A stretch of 64,000 nt of DNA from Vandiemenella viatica (lineage: Eukaryota > Arthropoda > Insecta > Orthoptera > Morabidae), in NCBI GenBank assembly GCA_031002005.1, contig JARYHS010011408.1:219025473-219089472 (forward strand), written 5' to 3'. This document shows positions 45,557 through 57,284 of this stretch, one piece after another. Position numbers and translations under genes: made by a program. Within the stretch, counting starts at the first letter, position 1, and each line of letters starts with the position of its first letter. The notes below the pieces were generated by a model. It saw nothing but the letters and a program-made list of their open reading frames with translations, ran no database searches and was not told where the DNA came from.

Positions 45557-48359
45557 GTGTGGCTGCAAGTATTAAGGCGCCGTCACTGGATCGGGGAAGA
45601 TAAACAGGACCGGGATAGAATTATGGTTTTAATGTTATTGTTTGTGAGGTATGAATTTGTGATACGGGAATTACTACGTACCGATTCCTCATATTATTAC
45701 GGGGACCACTTAAAAACTGTAAGCACATTACGCCGAATTTTTATTCGAAACTTTTTTGTTTTAGGAGCGTTTTAAATTTGAAATAATTATTTTGACACAG
45801 TAAAACATAGAAGAGAATTAATTTCGATTGTACTAGAACCATGCCTCCTTTTTACTTTTTTTTTACTAACACACTCTTCATTCTTTCACCTCGTCATCGT
45901 CTTCCAACAGTAATCGAAGCTCTGTTTTATTTTTGAATCTCAACTATCCAATGGTTTGATTTCAGAATTGAAGACGATTATCTTCACTTAAAACATTTTA
46001 CGCGTACAAACATGAATCGATGTTTATGACTTGTTTCTCAGTTTGCTAATTATCCGATCTTTTTCTTCTTTCTTTTTAGATTTCAACAATTTGGTAATTT
46101 AATAATAGGTGACTTATCGTAGCACTAACACAGGTGTTGAGTTTCGTTACTGGATACATTTTTTATCATATATGTCCAATTACTTGTTCCAATTTATTTA
46201 TTTATATTTGGTTCTTTCCTGCGCATGTATAGTATGGTGGAATTTTTAAAAGCGAGTTCACGCTGGTAAATGTCAAAATTTAGTTTGATACAAAGCAAGT
46301 CAATGAAGCTGAAGTGTTTCTAAAGAAGAAATATAAGGAGAAAGAAGGTTCTTACCGTTAGAGCAGCCGCTTTTATCAAGACACTTTGCAAATTCGAACT
46401 TATGATTATCGAACTGAAGATTTAATTTCATTTCAATTGAGCTGGAGTACACACGCTATGATAATTATGTCGGTATACACCCTTCAAATGATTTTTCACC
46501 ACCCACCGATTTTTGCCCTTTAATAATTCCAACTTCAAACTCCTTCACAGTTTTTAGTAAATCTCTCATTTCCCTCGGTAATTTCTTCAAAGATCAGTGA
46601 ACCAGTCGAGTGTTTTAGGTAACGAGCTTATAGGAGGTATGTCTATGAACTATGTTCAGCTTTGTCAAGGCAGGTGCCGAATGCAAGCATTGACTTCTCG
46701 CCAACATTGAACTCTCGTTGCTTTCGGCTATCGCAACATCTTTCCGCTCCGCTAATGCCTGTTGCTGGACTCCATTCAAGAAGGAACTTCCGCGTCGATA
46801 GCCCACAGACCACGAAAAGCGAGTTGGACCAGGGTTAACATTTTGCTGAGTTGCTCAAAACATTATTAGATTTCTTGGATTACCTATATTCGTAACAAAT
46901 AGCTCATTAACCGGAGTATCATGTTTTATCAATCGGTATTATTTTCTAACAGCAGCTTGATAGGTAACTCGTTAAATACTCTTTCTTGCTGTTCATTCCT
47001 GTCTCTGAAACCATGACAGGTATTTGGTTGCATGAAATAATTACTCCGAATAATCACTTTTCACTTGGGTTTATTATATTTTTTTTTTTTTTTTTTTGCG
47101 AGCGCTACAATAAAATTACACAATACACACAGAAAAGGCATCGACTCGACCAAAGATACTAAGCACAATCATACAAATATTCCAGCGATTCTAACTTTCA
47201 ATTAACTCGCAATTCACTTGTTCAAGTAACTAATTCGTCTCTGCCGTTCGGCCATACAGACGCTTCCCAAAGATACAGAATAATTCCGACCGATGATTCT
47301 AGAATGTAACAATACTTTAACAATTAAATAAATAAAAAAAATAATTAAAAATTGTACAAAATCACTCAAGATCATTAGAAAATATGTTGAAATTAAAGTT
47401 AATACTGGTTACATGCATTTACACACAAAATTATCAACGTAAACCAGTCACAACCGTCGCAAATTGTCTTCCAAAAATTGTAGCTCACATCGACACTTAT
47501 AATTACAAACTTTTAATCAATGATTCATACATAATACTGTCCTTGAACACATTACATAGCACTTACATAGTTTTTCTCTATAAAACACTGTTCATTTACA
47601 TGACAAAAGAACACAAATTCATAATTAATCACATAAAATGTATACAAATACCTAATTAATCAATTCCCAGCTTATTATACATAATTCTTCAACAACATTT
47701 CATACAAGGTCTGCGTCTGAGGGCTGTTATAAGCTGCATACTTTTAACTTCAGATCCGCCAAATTCTTACTCTGTGGTACAAGTATAGTTTTGATCTGTG
47801 CTGCCAGTGCTATTGAATGCGACGGTGACGGTATGTGATAATCCATTAATTCTGCGTCAAGTCCTATTTGGCAAAGAAAGTTAATGGCATGCACTATGCA
47901 TGACAATCTTACTTCTGCATCTACGCTGCATGATTAACAAGAGCGCCAAAGTGAAGGCTCCGTACTACACCCTACACTTGCCTTATAGGAGTACAACTAT
48001 ATTTGTAGCTTGCGCCAAATACACAGTAAACGTACAAACAGCGGGATTGAATTGTTCAGAAAATCGTGCGCCTTATTCATAGGTAAAACGGCCATTCTCC
48101 ATCTGCTCCGTTATTCCAACGGTTTGAACTAAATTTTCATTAAATCAACTTTACTTAACAGATTTCGGAACAAGCGATTATATTATAATAGTCAGTAATT
48201 CAATAAATGGGAAAAAAGACTTGAGCGTGTATTATTAGGCTCATTAAATCCCAGTTCACTCCTGCTTTTTGAGAATTAAGGCACAGCAGTTGTCAGTGTA
48301 TTTTTTATTTTCTCCAGGATACAATATATTTAAATCTTTATATCATCCTTCCTGAAAAT
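45557..48359. other. No recognised feature
   Basis: AT-rich, with a T-run at 47081-47097. A 63-codon minus-strand frame at 46806-46615 has no known domain. Nothing else was recognised. Confidence 0.4.
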
Positions 48360-48810
48360 ACATGTTGGACGCTAACATAAGGAAATGTCTTCTAAGATCG
48401 GCACTAACGTTGAAAAGATGCTCGTTTCGTCCATTTTACAGCTTGTGTCGTTGCTTACATTGTAGTTTCGTTCTTCATTCGTCTTTCATGTCATCTTTTG
48501 TAAATTTCTATCTATGGAAGGTGGCGTCATTGTATTTGTTAATCTATTTTTCGCATTTACGTCTCCAGAGGTCCAATTTTAAATCTTTTGGCCAACCAGT
48601 AGCAAATTCATCACAAATGTATCTCCATAACGTTTCTCGTCAAGAGTGTTCAGAATTGTTCCTTGGACTCTCTCATCCTACTTCTAACATTATGGTTTCT
48701 GAATCTTTGCAATCTGATGACAACACAGCTTACTATCAGGAAATTCGTTTCCATTGCATAGAGTTGTTTCTTGTCAATCTCACTGATCTCCCATGTTTTT
48801 AATCCAAATA
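48360..48810 (-). mobile_element. LINE 3' fragment
   Basis: Minus-strand translation gives LKTWEISEIDKKQLYAMETN, FLIVSCVVIRLQRFRNHNVR, SRMRESKEQF and WPKDLKLDLWRRKC. This is the order of the LINE C-terminal tail (ETW, EAMEM.FLRR..G..R..R..N..IR..M). Several frameshifts and stops are present. An overlapping plus-strand frame of 146 codons is only the antisense of this element. Confidence 0.7.
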
Positions 48811-51054
48811 ATCATATACTTTAAGTACCATAATATATGTCAAGGATTTGTTTTATTCGTTACATTTCACTGATTACATTTTTCCGTACATTTCATTGTT
48901 TTGATGCTGCGATATGATCACTGATTCCGGTGACTGAACGTTTCATATGTTCGGAAGATTACTATTCAACAAATTAAATAACATATCATATGGTCTGATG
49001 TGAACTCAAATGAGCTCTAAGTTATATTTAGCACGATCAACGATGTTAAATTCACAAAACCTTTAGCGAGTGAAAACCACCCAGAGCTTAAGATAACTAT
49101 AAAAACATTGGGCAACACTGAAACTATGACATAATAGCAGGGGAAAAAGTATATTTGCACAGCTGATCTTTTTATGAAATACGACAACAGTAGAAAAAAA
49201 CCAGTTACAGTTATATAAAAATACAACATAATAAAATTGATGCTCACTGAACGACCTAAGCATAAAAGTGTATTAAATAATAAGAGAGCGTTGGAAGAAC
49301 TTTATGCTGCGGAAGGTATTTATGATTAAATAGCAGAGTACTTCGTATTGCTTTAATGCTATACGTCCAAGTAATTTCCCCTTTAAGAGTACAGCCAATG
49401 AATGTTTTATTGTTTGTGTAAGAACTCCGATTCACAGCAGTTGACTGCAACCTTGAATGGTTCATTGAGTTCAAATGGCGAATGTCGCAATCTCTCTTCT
49501 CTTCAAAGCATTAAATCAACTGCTCATGTCTGATCGTGTCTCGAGCGCACGACACCTTCAAAATGCAGGAAGTATCTTCACTACGCCGTGAGAATGGGCA
49601 AACATTGTGAACGGCAGAGCCATGTTAACTCAGCACTAAGTCTATGATAAGTGCGCGGCTCTATGGCTAATTTAATACGGTTTTAGGATCAGCAAGTTGT
49701 TAATTCACTGGAACTTGCTTCTTGGATGATAGTTTTACCTGTTCTCATACAAACAGGTTTTTTGTGTTTGTTTTTGTTTTTTCCACGCCTAGAAAAGTCT
49801 GTCCAGTTATCATGGATCAAAACATCTCGTTCCATATTGATTCAGTGATACACAGTTTTGGCTGTTCTTTAATGACTGAAAATTTTCCTTTTACTGCTTC
49901 TCAATGATATAAAATACTGTATCTTTGACTGATTGTTGTAACTGCCTGTTAAATTTTCCACTAATTGCGACATAGATTTCAGGAAAAATTACTGATTTTA
50001 AGCTTACCAGAAAATTATTATTAATTTTCTCCACAAGCATGTAGCGTATTACCATTTGATTTAGATGACACGTAATGCTTAACGATATGCGGTAATTTGG
50101 TAAAGAAACTAATATAAACAATGCAGGCAACCTCGTAACATCTAGTAATTAATACGGCTTTCTAGGAACTACCGCATCCGAGATACAGTAACAGCCCTCA
50201 AACCTAGACTTTAAATGGAATTGTGTTTTATAAAACTTTTGTAGCAAGCTAGAGTTTGATTGAATATGATTTTGCATGTTTGTCTTGCAATTTGCTGTAA
50301 ATCGGTGTAAACAGATTTTTTCTTATGAAAAGAAGTTCTGTAAATACTATGTAATAAATTTAAGGGCAGAACTATGCAAGAAAATTGCTTAAATGTTTGT
50401 AATTCCAAGTATTAAGGTGATCTACAATGTTTAAAGGAAGATTTACTACAGTTTAAAATGAATTATGTGGATAATTTTGTGTTTAAGTATCTTTAATTTT
50501 TATTCTGAGCATTTCGTAATGATTGTAAATGATTATGTATTAACTTTGATTGTTTTTAATTGTTTAAGTATTGTTAAAGTACTAGAAATATCTGCAGGAA
50601 GCCTTTGTAATGTTCTAGAACTTTCGATGAAACTTATATTAAGCGAGCGGCAGAGACTCAGAGACAGTTTCACTGACACAGTCTACGTTGGCAAAGAGAG
50701 TTTTAAGCGAACAGTTTTACGTGTACTGTGAGGCAGTATTATCTTTGAAAGAAGTGTTGAATGTAATCGCTGGAGTTTGTGTATACATTGACCAGTATCT
50801 TTGAAGTTATGTATATCTTTGAGAAGTAAAAACAGTTGAAATTTTAAACTGTATCGTGGATCAATTATTTTATTATAATTAACCATGAAACACCTAATAC
50901 GTTTACAGTTTTTTCTTCTTCTAGCGGGCAGCGGAGGATTTGATGTAAAGAGCACTAAGGATATCGAATCGGTTCGCACGTGGCCACTCTGACGTTGTAA
51001 AGTTAATAAAAACGAACTGAACAGAATATAATTTTATATTCTGTTTTTTATATA
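48811..51054. other. No recognised feature
   Basis: AT-rich, with many short frames and nothing recognised. Confidence 0.4.
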
Positions 51055-51056
51055 TA

Positions 51057-51502
51057 CAGGGTGTTACAAAAAGGTACGGCCAAACTTTCAGGAAACATTC
51101 CTCACACACAAACAAAGAAAATATGTTATGTGGACATGTGTCCGGAAACGCTTACTTTCCATGTTAGAGCTCATTTTATTACTTCTTTTCAAATCAAATT
51201 AATCATGGAATGGAAACACACAGCAATAGAACGTACCAGCGTGACTTCAAACACTTTGTTACAGGAAATGTTCAAAATGTCCTCCGTTAGCGAGGATACA
51301 TGCATCCACCCTCCGTCGCATGGAATCCCTGATGCGCTGATGCAGCCCTGGAGAATGGCGTATTGTATCACAGCCGTCCACAATATGAGCTCTAACATGG
51401 AAAGTAAGCGTTTCTGGACACATGTCCACATAACATATTTTATTTGTTTGTGTGTGAGGAATGTTTCCTGAAAGTTTGGCCGTACCTTTTTGTAACACCC
51501 TG
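51057..51502 (-). mobile_element. Mariner-superfamily deletion derivative with about 120-bp TIRs
   Basis: TA flanks the ends (51055-51056 and 51503-51504). The arms CAGGGTGTTACAAAAAGGTA ... GTTAGAGCTCA are long and nearly identical (51057-51173 and about 51388-51502). The centre, on the minus strand at about 51385-51259, still encodes the transposase C-terminus: IVDGCDTIRHSPGLHQRIRD, then RRRVDACILANGGHFEHFL and a stop. The rest of the transposase has been deleted, so it must be moved in trans. Confidence 0.9.
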
Positions 51503-51504
51503 TA

Positions 51505-52343
51505 TATACGGTATATCAGAGTTAAATGGTTATCTTTACTTTTCATTAAACAGTTTTGAATCGTTTAAAACCGAGTTCTTTCTTCCCGTACAAAACAGAA
51601 AATTTAAAGTCCCGTTAGTTATTCCTACAAGAAGACATTAGTTATTGTAGAACGAAGACGATTTTAAAGTGAGTGCAGTCAACATGGCTGTAGTGTAGAC
51701 AGCACGTATTATAATGCATTGTGTAAGAAAATAATATGTATTTTATTTTCATTACCAAGCGAATCAAACTCATTCTCGGATAGTTCACTCAATATAATGA
51801 TTTAAATGAAAAGTGAAACATTTCAAAATAAATGGTTTCTATATAAAGTTCTATACTTCGTTTATTTTTTACTAAGCACTAATCAGACATGCTTTATGAT
51901 ATTAGCGATGATTCCCAGTTAACTTATCACATGGGTGAGATAATACTAGCGTAACTTACATTCTTAACTATCGAAATATATTTCTCAATAAATAAATAAA
52001 CGAAAAATCCTAAATGATAAAAAGTGTGGTACCAGTTCAAGTATAAACATAGTTAAATATATTTACGGTAATTTAGAATATTTGGTTGTAAACTTTGAAC
52101 ATAACAATAACAAATAATTCAAAATAAAACAAAATTTTGTCGCGTATGTGCTACGAGATTAAATATTTTGTATGCGCCCAGTAGTATATTAGATTTTAGT
52201 AATTCACGGTCTATTTATTGTCTATTATAATACTACAATCTCTACACCAAGACAAAAAAAAAATAAAAAAAAATAAAAAAAAAATAAGTCAGCGTGAAAT
52301 GATGCCAAAGGAGGAAAAAGGGGGAGGCCTTTAACATAAAATA
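51505..52343. other. No recognised feature
   Basis: AT-rich, with an A-rich run at 52252-52285. Nothing was recognised. Confidence 0.4.
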
Positions 52344-53200
52344 CAGGGCGTTCGCCGGAAAACGCTACCCTCCCAGTCTGTTGCCGTCGGCAACTTGCTC
52401 GGTCAGTGGCGACAGCAGTTTCCGCCACACGGCACCGTGAATCACCGCACTGTTTAACACCTCCGCTGCCCCAACAGTGCAGTGCAGTGACCCTTACATT
52501 GTTAAGAACGGTTTCTTTGCATTGTAGATAGTTTGTGACTTCAGTCTCTTATTAATCAGTGTTGTGAATAAACGTATCTTTGCGGTTTGGCTGGTTTGGG
52601 GCTTCATACTCTTATTAATCTGTACCGTGTTTGAGTGTGAGTAAAATTATGGTACGTTACAGTTTGCAACAAAGAATATTTCTCTACGATACATATGTGA
52701 AGAAGAAGTCGTTTAAAAAGTGTCGCAGTAAATTTCGTCGCGAATTTCCTGGCGCTTTACTGCCAGCTAAATCAACAATTCTGCGTCTGGTTAAAAAAGT
52801 AAGAGAAACGGGTTCATTTTTTTAACAAAAAGAGACTGTCGGTCAACCGTATTCTCACAGAGGAGAAAATTGACGATATCGCTTTTCGACTAGAACAGTC
52901 ACCCAAAAAATCATTAAGTCAGTTAGGGCAGCGTGTGTCTCGAAATATGTTCAGAAGATGTGAAATGTGCATTACACAAGAGGGTCAACACTTCCAGCAT
53001 CTTTTATAAGGTAAGCTAATGAATTACGTCACATTTAAATGCTTAGCACACAAAAGTTTATGAAGTTTATGAAGCGTAATTATTATGAAATAGTCCGCGG
53101 CCGACGGTCGAACAATGCCGGAAACTGACCGCTCGCTCGCCGGGAGCAGTTTCTTCCTTGTAGCGCTAACAGTGGGTTGCGTTTCCCGGCGAACGCCCTG
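52344..53200 (+). mobile_element. Mariner-superfamily deletion derivative, copy A
   Basis: TA flanks the ends (52342-52343, 53201-53202). Terminal inverted repeats start CAGGGCGTTCGCCGG. After a 5' UTR, MVRYSLQQRIFLYDTYVKKK starts at 52649 (an upstream in-frame ATG is at 52631). It encodes the N-terminal helix-turn-helix DNA-binding region to FF, where a T-run gives a +1 frameshift at about 52817-52823. Reading resumes as KKRLSVNRILTEEKIDDIAF to SLSQLGQ, then jumps at about 52931 to the C-terminal end (NMFRRCEMCITQEGQHFQHL and stop near 53007). The catalytic domain is deleted. Confidence 0.9.
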
Positions 53201-53202
53201 TA

Positions 53203-53480
53203 TTACGCGGAACATAGAGGGATATGTGCATTGAAGCAGGTGGTCCCCTGGCAAGCCGACGTCCCGCCTCACTCCAGTTGAGGCAGGTCGAGTATCAGCT
53301 CAGCCTCGGTCAAGGAGGACCGGTTCCGTTCGGTTCCGCTCCAGAGAGCTCGTCCCGACAGGTAAACATTCGCACGCGCTCACCTGTTGCGTAATGGAAA
53401 CACAACACAACCCACAGCCACACTGACCGACAATCCCGCCGCACACAGCTACCTGCGGGCAGCCTGACGTCAGGGGCTGT
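53203..53480. promoter_or_regulatory. GC-rich segment with palindromic CRE site
   Basis: The segment between two transposon copies is CpG-rich. It contains CCTGACGTCAGG at 53463-53474, whose core TGACGTCA is the CREB/ATF consensus, and a possible donor CCCGACAG|GTAAAC near 53360. It could be a promoter with a non-coding first exon on the plus strand, but no TATA, Inr or coding exon supports this. Confidence 0.25.
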
Positions 53481-54232
53481 TACAAGTCACTGCAACGTCG
53501 TCACAACCGTTGTGTTCGAAATCCTGCCGCCACAATCGACAGCCACAAATATTTTTTGACGTGAAATTCGTTTGCCGTGGGTCTGCGCTCAAAAGTGCGT
53601 GGGACGAAAACACATTCCTCCGCAACGTCCACATCTACTCCAGTTCTCACGAGAATAACACTAGTGTCCTTTGAAAGCTTAATGTTGCGCAAACCATCTG
53701 GCGAATAAGCCAATCAGATCTATAAATAACACTTCTTGTGCTGACTCATTGAAATTATTAGTAAAGATCACGAGGCAAGCAACGACTCTATTGTGCTACT
53801 AGGTGGTTGTTTTCGTTTGGTCTTTCTTGATGGATTTTGCGTTTTGGTCTTGCTGCGATGATAAATATTTAATTTTCGGCGTGGATGTTTCCAAGTTTGT
53901 GAAACAAATAATATGAACCAAGTATTCGATGATAGAGAACTTATAGAGCTACATGATTGTATAATCATTCTACCCGAATTCACAAATCAGTTATTCATTT
54001 TTTTAATCCGATGGTCGAACACAGAATCGCGATTTTGATCACCAAGTTTAATGTGTCGCCAAAAGAAGTGTTATTTACGACTACGGTGCACAGGAAGTTT
54101 CATGTAATATTCAGCATCACAGCTCCTACACACCAGTATTTATGTAGTTTAACTTAATCGCGTGTGGTTCACTCACTGACAAACATTTAAAAATAGGTTA
54201 CATCGGAATAGACAATTTACGACCATATAGTA
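53481..54232. other. No recognised feature
   Basis: Mixed to AT-rich. Frames of 66-71 codons on both strands have no known domain. Confidence 0.4.
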
Positions 54233-55166
54233 CAGGGCGTTCGCCGGGAAACGCTATCCACTGTTAGCGCTACAAGGAAGAAACTGCTCCCGGCGAGCGA
54301 GCGGTCAGCTTCCGGCATTGTTCGACCGTCGGCCGCGGACTATTTCATAATAATTACGCTTCATAAACTTGTATGTGCTAAGCATTTAAATGTGACGTCA
54401 GTTGCGGATCAACAGTGCCGTCGTGGACACCCTGCAGGTACCAGTTGCAAAATCTAATCCTAGGCCCCTGGTCTATTTCTGTAATTTTATGCACCACAAT
54501 TGTTTTGTACGGCTTTAAGTAAACTAGCTTTGTTACTTTCCAAGCTGACGTCTTAGATACGCCTGCCTGCTGCCCTAACTGACTTAATGATTTTTTGGGT
54601 GACTGTTCTAGTCGAAAAGCGATATCGTCAATTTTCTCCTCTGTGAGAATACGGTTGACCGACAGTCTCTTTTTGTTAAAAAATGAACCCGTTTCTCTTA
54701 CTTTTTTAACCAGACGCAGAATTGTTGATTTAGCTGGCAGTAAAGCGCCAGGATATTCGCGACGAAATTTACTACGACACTTTTTAAACGACTTCTTCTT
54801 CACATATGTATCGTAGAGAAATATTCTTTGTTGCAAACTGTAACGTACCATAATTTTACTCACACTCAAACACGGTACAGATTAGTAAGAGTATGAAGCC
54901 CAAATCCAGCCAAACCACAAAGAAACATTTATTCACAACACTGATTAATAAGAGACTGAAGTCACAAACAAGCTACAATGCAAAGAAACCGTTCTTAACA
55001 ATGTAAGGGTCCCATTATACTGCGTCACTGCACTGTTGGGGCAGCGGAGGTGTTAAACAGTGCGGTGATTCACGGCGCCGTGTGGCGGGAGTTGCTGGCT
55101 CCACTGTCCCAGCAAGTTGCCGACGGCAACAGACTGGGAGGGTTGCGTTTCCCGGCGAACACCCTG
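54233..55166 (-). mobile_element. Mariner-superfamily deletion derivative, copy B
   Basis: TA flanks the ends (54231-54232, 55167-55168). It has the same inverted repeats as copy A but lies on the opposite strand. An uninterrupted frame at 54869-54378 encodes the helix-turn-helix region (YSLQQRIFLYDTYVKKKSFK), the linker (LSVNRILTEEKIDDIAFRLE) and a second HTH (QLGQQAGVSKTSAWKVTKLV). It ends at FCNWYLQGVHDGTVDPQL, just before the expected first catalytic Asp, and runs straight into the 3' UTR. It therefore could make a DNA-binding, non-catalytic protein of about 158 residues. Its deletion endpoints differ from those of copy A. Confidence 0.9.
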
Positions 55167-55168
55167 TA

Positions 55169-56209
55169 TATGCTCTAAACCCATGGGCCTTTACGAAACA
55201 GAGCCTTTGCAACTAACTCACTCTACTAAGCCTATACTCATAACTGAGCCCAAGAAGAAATAATAAAATACAATTTGAAATACTTATGCTATTCTTCAAT
55301 AGTATTAACTAGAAAAGACGGCTTCTGCTATGATCTCACGTTTATTGTGTAAAGTTTTTATTCACTGATGTAAGCGGTGTCAAACGAACCAAATACTTAA
55401 TATACAACGTTTTCCATTTGATCGATATTATTGGCCGAGATCATTACTTCTTTTAAGTCTTCCTTACTATAAAACTGTATGAAACTTATGATAGCATTGA
55501 ACATCCACATTGTAGCTTAGAGATTCCAAAATAGACCGTATAGCGTTCTCTGCCGAATTGTTTACTGTCAACTACAAATTTGTTGTTAAATTTTATTGAA
55601 CTTAGGGAACTAACATTGCTACACTGCCCATAAAGAAAGTGTGTGAATCCTTATTCCTTATGACCAGATTTTTTTTTCTGTTTCGTATATTATCGCGTCA
55701 CTAATAAATTAGCTCATCACAGTACCGCATTGGAATGACTTCTGTTACTTCTTTTAGTGGTTGTCGAGAATGGAGTACTGGAGTTTCTTGGATTTAGGAA
55801 ACAGGGTTTGTAGCAGAGAATGTGTTGTTTATTAGACAACAAATCAACTTACGAGACGCGAGAAGAAATACCCGTTGCTCCTAAAGACAACATTCACATT
55901 TTCTTCTTTTTGAGTTCATTACAATTTATCGCTGTCACTGCTACTATTTTTGATATCGCTGTCATTTACTATGCAGAATTCTTATTTATACATTTCATTA
56001 CTGTTATCGACGATATACAGGACGTTGAGTACTTAGACACTTTTATAAAACATTACCTTACTGCGTAGGGGATAAAATATGTCTTGGTTTTGTTCCCTAT
56101 GGGTATTAGATTTGTGTTATTATCTGGTTATTCGAATAATCACTCAGAATCCTGATACCCCGCTAAGTATAACAACAAGAATTGACACAAGAAATAACCA
56201 CATGCCCTC
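55169..56209. other. No recognised feature
   Basis: AT-rich, with an 82-codon plus-strand frame (55820-56068) of no known family. Nothing else was recognised. Confidence 0.4.
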
Positions 56210-56938
56210 ATTTCTTTTCTTCTTCTTCCCATTAAAGGACCTACCTATACTTCTTCTACCTTTCGGTCTATAATGGTTTATTGCTTTTGGTAATCGTGCA
56301 TTATCTGGTCTCTCCAGTGATTCCTGTCATTCATACTATATATTTCCAACTTCCGTCTTATCGAGTAGGTTTATTTTTAGATCTAGTCTCATGAATCCCT
56401 TTACACATCTTAGGAATTTCATCTCCGCTGCTGTGCCTTTTATTTTATCATTTCATTAACCATAACTTACTTCCAATAAAGAAGCATAGCAACTGCCATC
56501 AATATATAGAATTTCATCTTTGTGTCTCTGCGAGTCCTCTTTCCTGAAGTTTTATCTATAGTTCCACACATCATCTGATACTTGTTCACTTTATTATCAA
56601 TATCTTTGCTTACACTATATGTGATGACACGTCCAAGGTAGATATACTTCTAACTTGTTCAACAAGGTAACCATTTGTAACTATTTAGCTCGAATAGGGT
56701 CTCGACCACAGCAAGCCATTATGTTTCTTCTGTTCGTGGATACCTACAGGTTTCTTCCAATATTTCTTAACGACTTAATTGTGTTTTTTGGTTGGTTTTA
56801 TATCTTTTCGTTGAAGCCCTCAAACTAAAGACGATCTTTTTTCTACATTCGGTCCTGTTCAATATTTCTTATCCCATAAAATTCATGTCTTTTACCATTT
56901 AATCTTTGTTTTAGTATCGATCTTTCTACAACAATCAT
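56210..56938 (-). mobile_element. LINE fragment, RT end and C-terminal region
   Basis: On the minus strand YIYLGRVITYSVSKDIDNKV and NKYQMMCGTIDKTSGKRTRR, then DTKMKFYILMAVAMLLYWK, match the LINE order (YLG..I......IEIDNRI, TK...YK.....LLYGSE). The degenerate tail carries IYSMNDRNHWRDQI and YRPKGRRSIGRSF. Stops and frameshifts are frequent. An S3 SINE has inserted at its high-coordinate edge. Confidence 0.75.
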
Positions 56939-56946
56939 TTACTAGT

Positions 56947-57256
56947 GAATCGGTCTGGTGGCTCAGTGGTTAAGCGTTCTGATTGCAAATCTGAAGGTCC
57001 CGGTTCGAACCCCTGTCTCGGCGGAGATTTTCATAGGCCCTGAACCCAAGCTTCAGCTATGGCACAGCGTGCTGTGTAATGTGAAGTACGCCAGAACTCC
57101 TCCGTGGTTCGGATTCTATGTTAAACTGTAGATGCCCTGACCCTATAGGATTTCCGGGTTAGGTTAGGCGACTACGACAGGGGTGGAATGCGCAGCCAGT
57201 AGAAACCATGTCACCAGAACATTACGACTACATGGAACTATTATTATTATTATTAC
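56947..57256 (+). mobile_element. SINE family S3 with (TTA)n tail
   Basis: The tRNA-like head GGTCTGGTGGCTCAGTGGTT has an A-box, and GGTTCGAACCC at 57002-57012 is the B-box. The body has TCATAGGCCCTGAACCCAAG, CTCCGTGGTTCGGATTCTAT and a TTATTATTATTATTAC tail. The 8-base duplication TTACTAGT at 56939-56946 and 57257-57264 fixes the ends. The tail is TTA-type, unlike the A-tails of S1 and S2, suggesting a different LINE partner. Confidence 0.88.
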
Positions 57257-57284
57257 TTACTAGTTCTATTAATCTTAGGTCAGA

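Noticed and set aside
48362..48802. Plus-strand frame of 146 codons
   Set aside because: It is the antisense of a minus-strand LINE tail whose protein order is recognisable.
54378..54869. 163-codon frame as a host gene
   Set aside because: It lies wholly inside a TA-flanked transposon and encodes the N-terminal part of its transposase.
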